Below are positions 61,680-64,000 of a stretch of DNA of 64,000 nt, one piece after another. Positions within the stretch are counted from its first letter, which is position 1; each line of letters opens with the position of its first letter. A model generated the notes under the pieces. It saw only the letters and a program-made list of their open reading frames with translations. It had not been told where the DNA came from and searched no databases. The stretch is from Vanilla planifolia (taxonomy: Eukaryota; Streptophyta; Magnoliopsida; Asparagales; Orchidaceae), in NCBI GenBank assembly GCA_023846275.1, contig CM043875.1, positions 1,051,569-1,115,568 on the forward strand, written 5' to 3'. Made by a program: the position numbers and the translations under genes.

Positions 61680-64000
61680 TTTTGTCTAGATTGCCCTGGG
61701 TAGTTCCTAGATCATCTCAGACAATTTTGGTTAGTGACGTGACATATTGTTTGTCCCCATAGGAGTTTGGATATGGTCCAACTACCCTTGGTTGCTGGGT
61801 CTCATCTAGATGTACTTTATTTCTCTTCAATCTTTGTGATTGTATTAAAAGGCCCATTTTGGGTCATATAAGGAAGATTTTTTTGGTTGTATAGAAGTTC
61901 TTAGACGTTGAAGGTTGTGATCCCCTTGAATGGGGAAAACCATACCTTGTTGAGGCTATCCAAGGTTTGGGGAAAATGTAAAGATTGTGTGAAGCTCTTG
62001 TGGATCATCTCCTTTGCATGTATGTGATGTCCAACTCTGGTTGTAAATTGAGGCAGTGCCACCAAGCTATTCCATAATGATTATCCATTTCAACTCTAGT
62101 TGCATCCTCAAGCCCTACTCAAGCTTGAATAAAAGTGTTGATTCCACTTTAAACTTCACTTCAACAAAATCTCAAAAAATAACCCTCTTTTGTCATGCGT
62201 TTTCTTGATACTTTCCATGTTCAAAGCATATTTTTAGCATGAACAAGCTTTCCTTTATTTGTTCGTTAACCCCATCCAAATCTGTACTTTTATAGTTTTT
62301 CTGTAATTAAGCCTTTTTTTATAACCAAACGATCCGCAAATCTCATAAAACTTTATAGTATCATAGTTGGATAACCCCCTATAATTTACATATGTGGCCA
62401 TTTGGAAGTGCTAAATGCAACTGTTCAGAAAACCAACTCTTTCTGTTTGGTCTTTTTACGTTTTCAAACCAACTCTAATTGCTAGTTATTTTGCAAATTG
62501 TTAGATCCTAAGTTTCCCCTTTCATCGTCATGTTTTACTCCATGCTTCTCTATCTAGTATTTTGGAAAGAAGGTTCACATATTTTTTACTTTTGTGTCAT
62601 TTCCTTGTTCTTTACTCTCTGAGACCACCACAACCAACACCGGTTGCCCCTTGCAGTGAGGTTTCCATTTCCTCTCCGCATCATATTGGCATCATAGCAA
62701 GTTATGTGGTAGTTTTTTTAGCTACTTGCGATCCTTGCTTGATTACCTCCTGTTTGCACTACCCTCCACTTTCCTTTAGTGGTACATCTTTCTTTCTTTT
62801 AGATCACTGCCTCAAAAGTTTATCGTGAAATGATTGCTTGTTTTTTGAACTTTCACTTGAAGGAACAAACATGCTTTTTGAGATCTCACGGTTGTGCTTG
62901 GTTGTTGGGCTTTGAACAAAAGAACGCAAACCATGACCCCAATGATTTGTAATATTAGAGATTCTTCCACAGCATATCAGAGATCACTCTATAGCTATGT
63001 ACTTGGCGCATCAACTTCATATACCACCTTCCTTCTCATGCCTCTTACATATTCCCTTTCATCATGATGTCTTAATCCCATCTTCCTCTGTCTAGAATAT
63101 TGGAAAGAAAATCATCTTTTTTTCTGTTTTTGGTGTTATTTCCTTGTTCTTTTCTCTTTGGCATCACCACAATCACACCATTCCCCTTGCAGCAATTGTT
63201 CACTCACCCACCTTTGTATTTTACTGATATCAGAGTAAGTTATGTGGTAGTTTCTTAGCTACCTGTGATCCTTATTTAATTACCTCTTGTTTGCATTACT
63301 TTCCACTTTCCCTCTGTATGTTTCTATCTTTTTGTTACCTTGTTGCCACTAAAGCTTATGCGTTGTAAAATGACTGCGTGCTTGTTGGACTTTCACCTGA
63401 AGGAGCACACATGCATTGCAAGACCTCGCGTTGTGTTTGGTTGTTGGGCTTCGTGCTAAAAAATCACTAACAACATCGCTTAACAATTAGGATAGTTATG
63501 TTAAGATTTGAACAAGCACCACGTGTCTTTATTGCATACTTAATATATCTGGTCAGTATTAAGTCATCTTGGTTGCAAACCATGGTTATCTAAGGTGAAC
63601 CATCCTACGAGGTTCAATATCCCTCTGGGTGATTTGAGGCAGTGATGTGATGCATGGCTTGTCCACATGGATAGATGCATGAGATCCAATTATCCTGGAT
63701 TTGGCTATACTATCCCTGGCTATTTGACCTAACTACTAAACCTCTCTGGTTGGCTGAAGCCATTTTCAGACCCAGTTTTTTCCTCTTTTACCGCTTCTGC
63801 AATTGTAAAAAGTCCTACTAGCGGCCAGATAAGGGAATTTTTCAGTTGTGCAGAAAGTTCTTGAGCTTTCAAGAGACGTGATCCTCTTGAATATGGAGGA
63901 CCATGCCTTGGTGATGCTATTAAAGGTTTGGCAAAGATAAGGGACGTACGAGGCTCCCTTGGATCGTCTCCTTGCCAGGATGCATACTATGTCCAACTTT
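61680..64000. repeat. Internally repeated block: two LTR-like ends about 1.96 kb apart
   Basis: A segment at about 61860-62040 (TATAAGGAAGA, then GAAGTTCTTAGACGTTGAA, GTGATCCCCTTGAAT, GTCCAACT) recurs at about 63820-64000 with many changes, offset by 1962 bp. The window ends inside the second copy. Repeats in direct orientation at this spacing could be LTRs of a short non-autonomous element. No coding frame is recognised between them. Confidence 0.5.
62515..63462. repeat. Direct repeat, two copies of about 410 bp, offset 538 bp
   Basis: 62515-62925 and 63050-63462 match in order, with phrases such as GTTATGTGGTAGTTT (62700 and 63239), TATTTCCTTGTTCTTT-like, GACTTTCACCTGAAGGA-like and TTGGTTGTTGGGCTT. 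Identity looks like about 75-80 per cent by eye. The pair is nested between the LTR-like ends at 61.9 and 63.8 kb. Confidence 0.75.

Overview
This window is plant nuclear DNA. It is very AT-rich, its genes carry GT-AG introns, it holds decayed LTR retrotransposons and LINEs, and every recognisable protein belongs to a land-plant family. Two coding regions (the YUCCA exons and the intronless subtilase) are much richer in GC than the DNA around them, which is typical of commelinid monocots. A Zingiberales-type genome such as banana is my guess, but it rests on general impression only.

Four cellular genes are supported, all on the minus strand. (1) 3798-5218: a complete three-exon YUCCA flavin monooxygenase of auxin synthesis (419 aa). 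(2) 6888-9059: a complete intronless secreted subtilisin-like protease (723 aa). (3) 10223-37856: a plastid-type Nudix ADP-sugar pyrophosphatase (NUDX14-like, 320 aa). Its seven exons total 963 nt but spread over 27.6 kb, because introns 1, 2 and 6 (12.2, 5.8 and 6.7 kb) have collected transposon remains and satellite-like repeats. (4) 54221-60786: the last six exons (380 aa) of a full-size PDR-type ABCG transporter. Its N-terminal part and both ATPase domains would lie beyond 60.8 kb, probably outside the window.

The rest is repeat-derived. Intron 6 of the Nudix gene holds a Ty3/gypsy gag remnant (plus strand) beside a long Ty1/copia pol relic (minus strand). Intron 1 holds a LINE-like reverse transcriptase scrap and two blocks of degenerate tandem repeats. 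The interval 38-46 kb is AT-rich intergenic DNA with one small GC-rich island at 44.6-44.8 kb. An old copia element with both diverged LTRs occupies 46.3-51.0 kb. Two related LTR-like sequences (52.2-52.9 and 57.0-57.5 kb) flank the last two transporter exons, and a 5.1-kb transporter intron contains a 550-bp polypyrimidine tract and a recent 253-bp tandem duplication. A 5'-truncated LINE encoding only an RNase H domain lies at 61.1-61.7 kb, followed by an internally repeated block to the window end.

The genes do not form a functional unit; co-orientation is the only thing they share. I found no RNA gene, CRISPR array or clearly new biochemical system. The points most worth a second look are the expanded Nudix introns, an overlapping upstream ORF at its start, the polypurine intron of the transporter, and the GC-rich orphan island.
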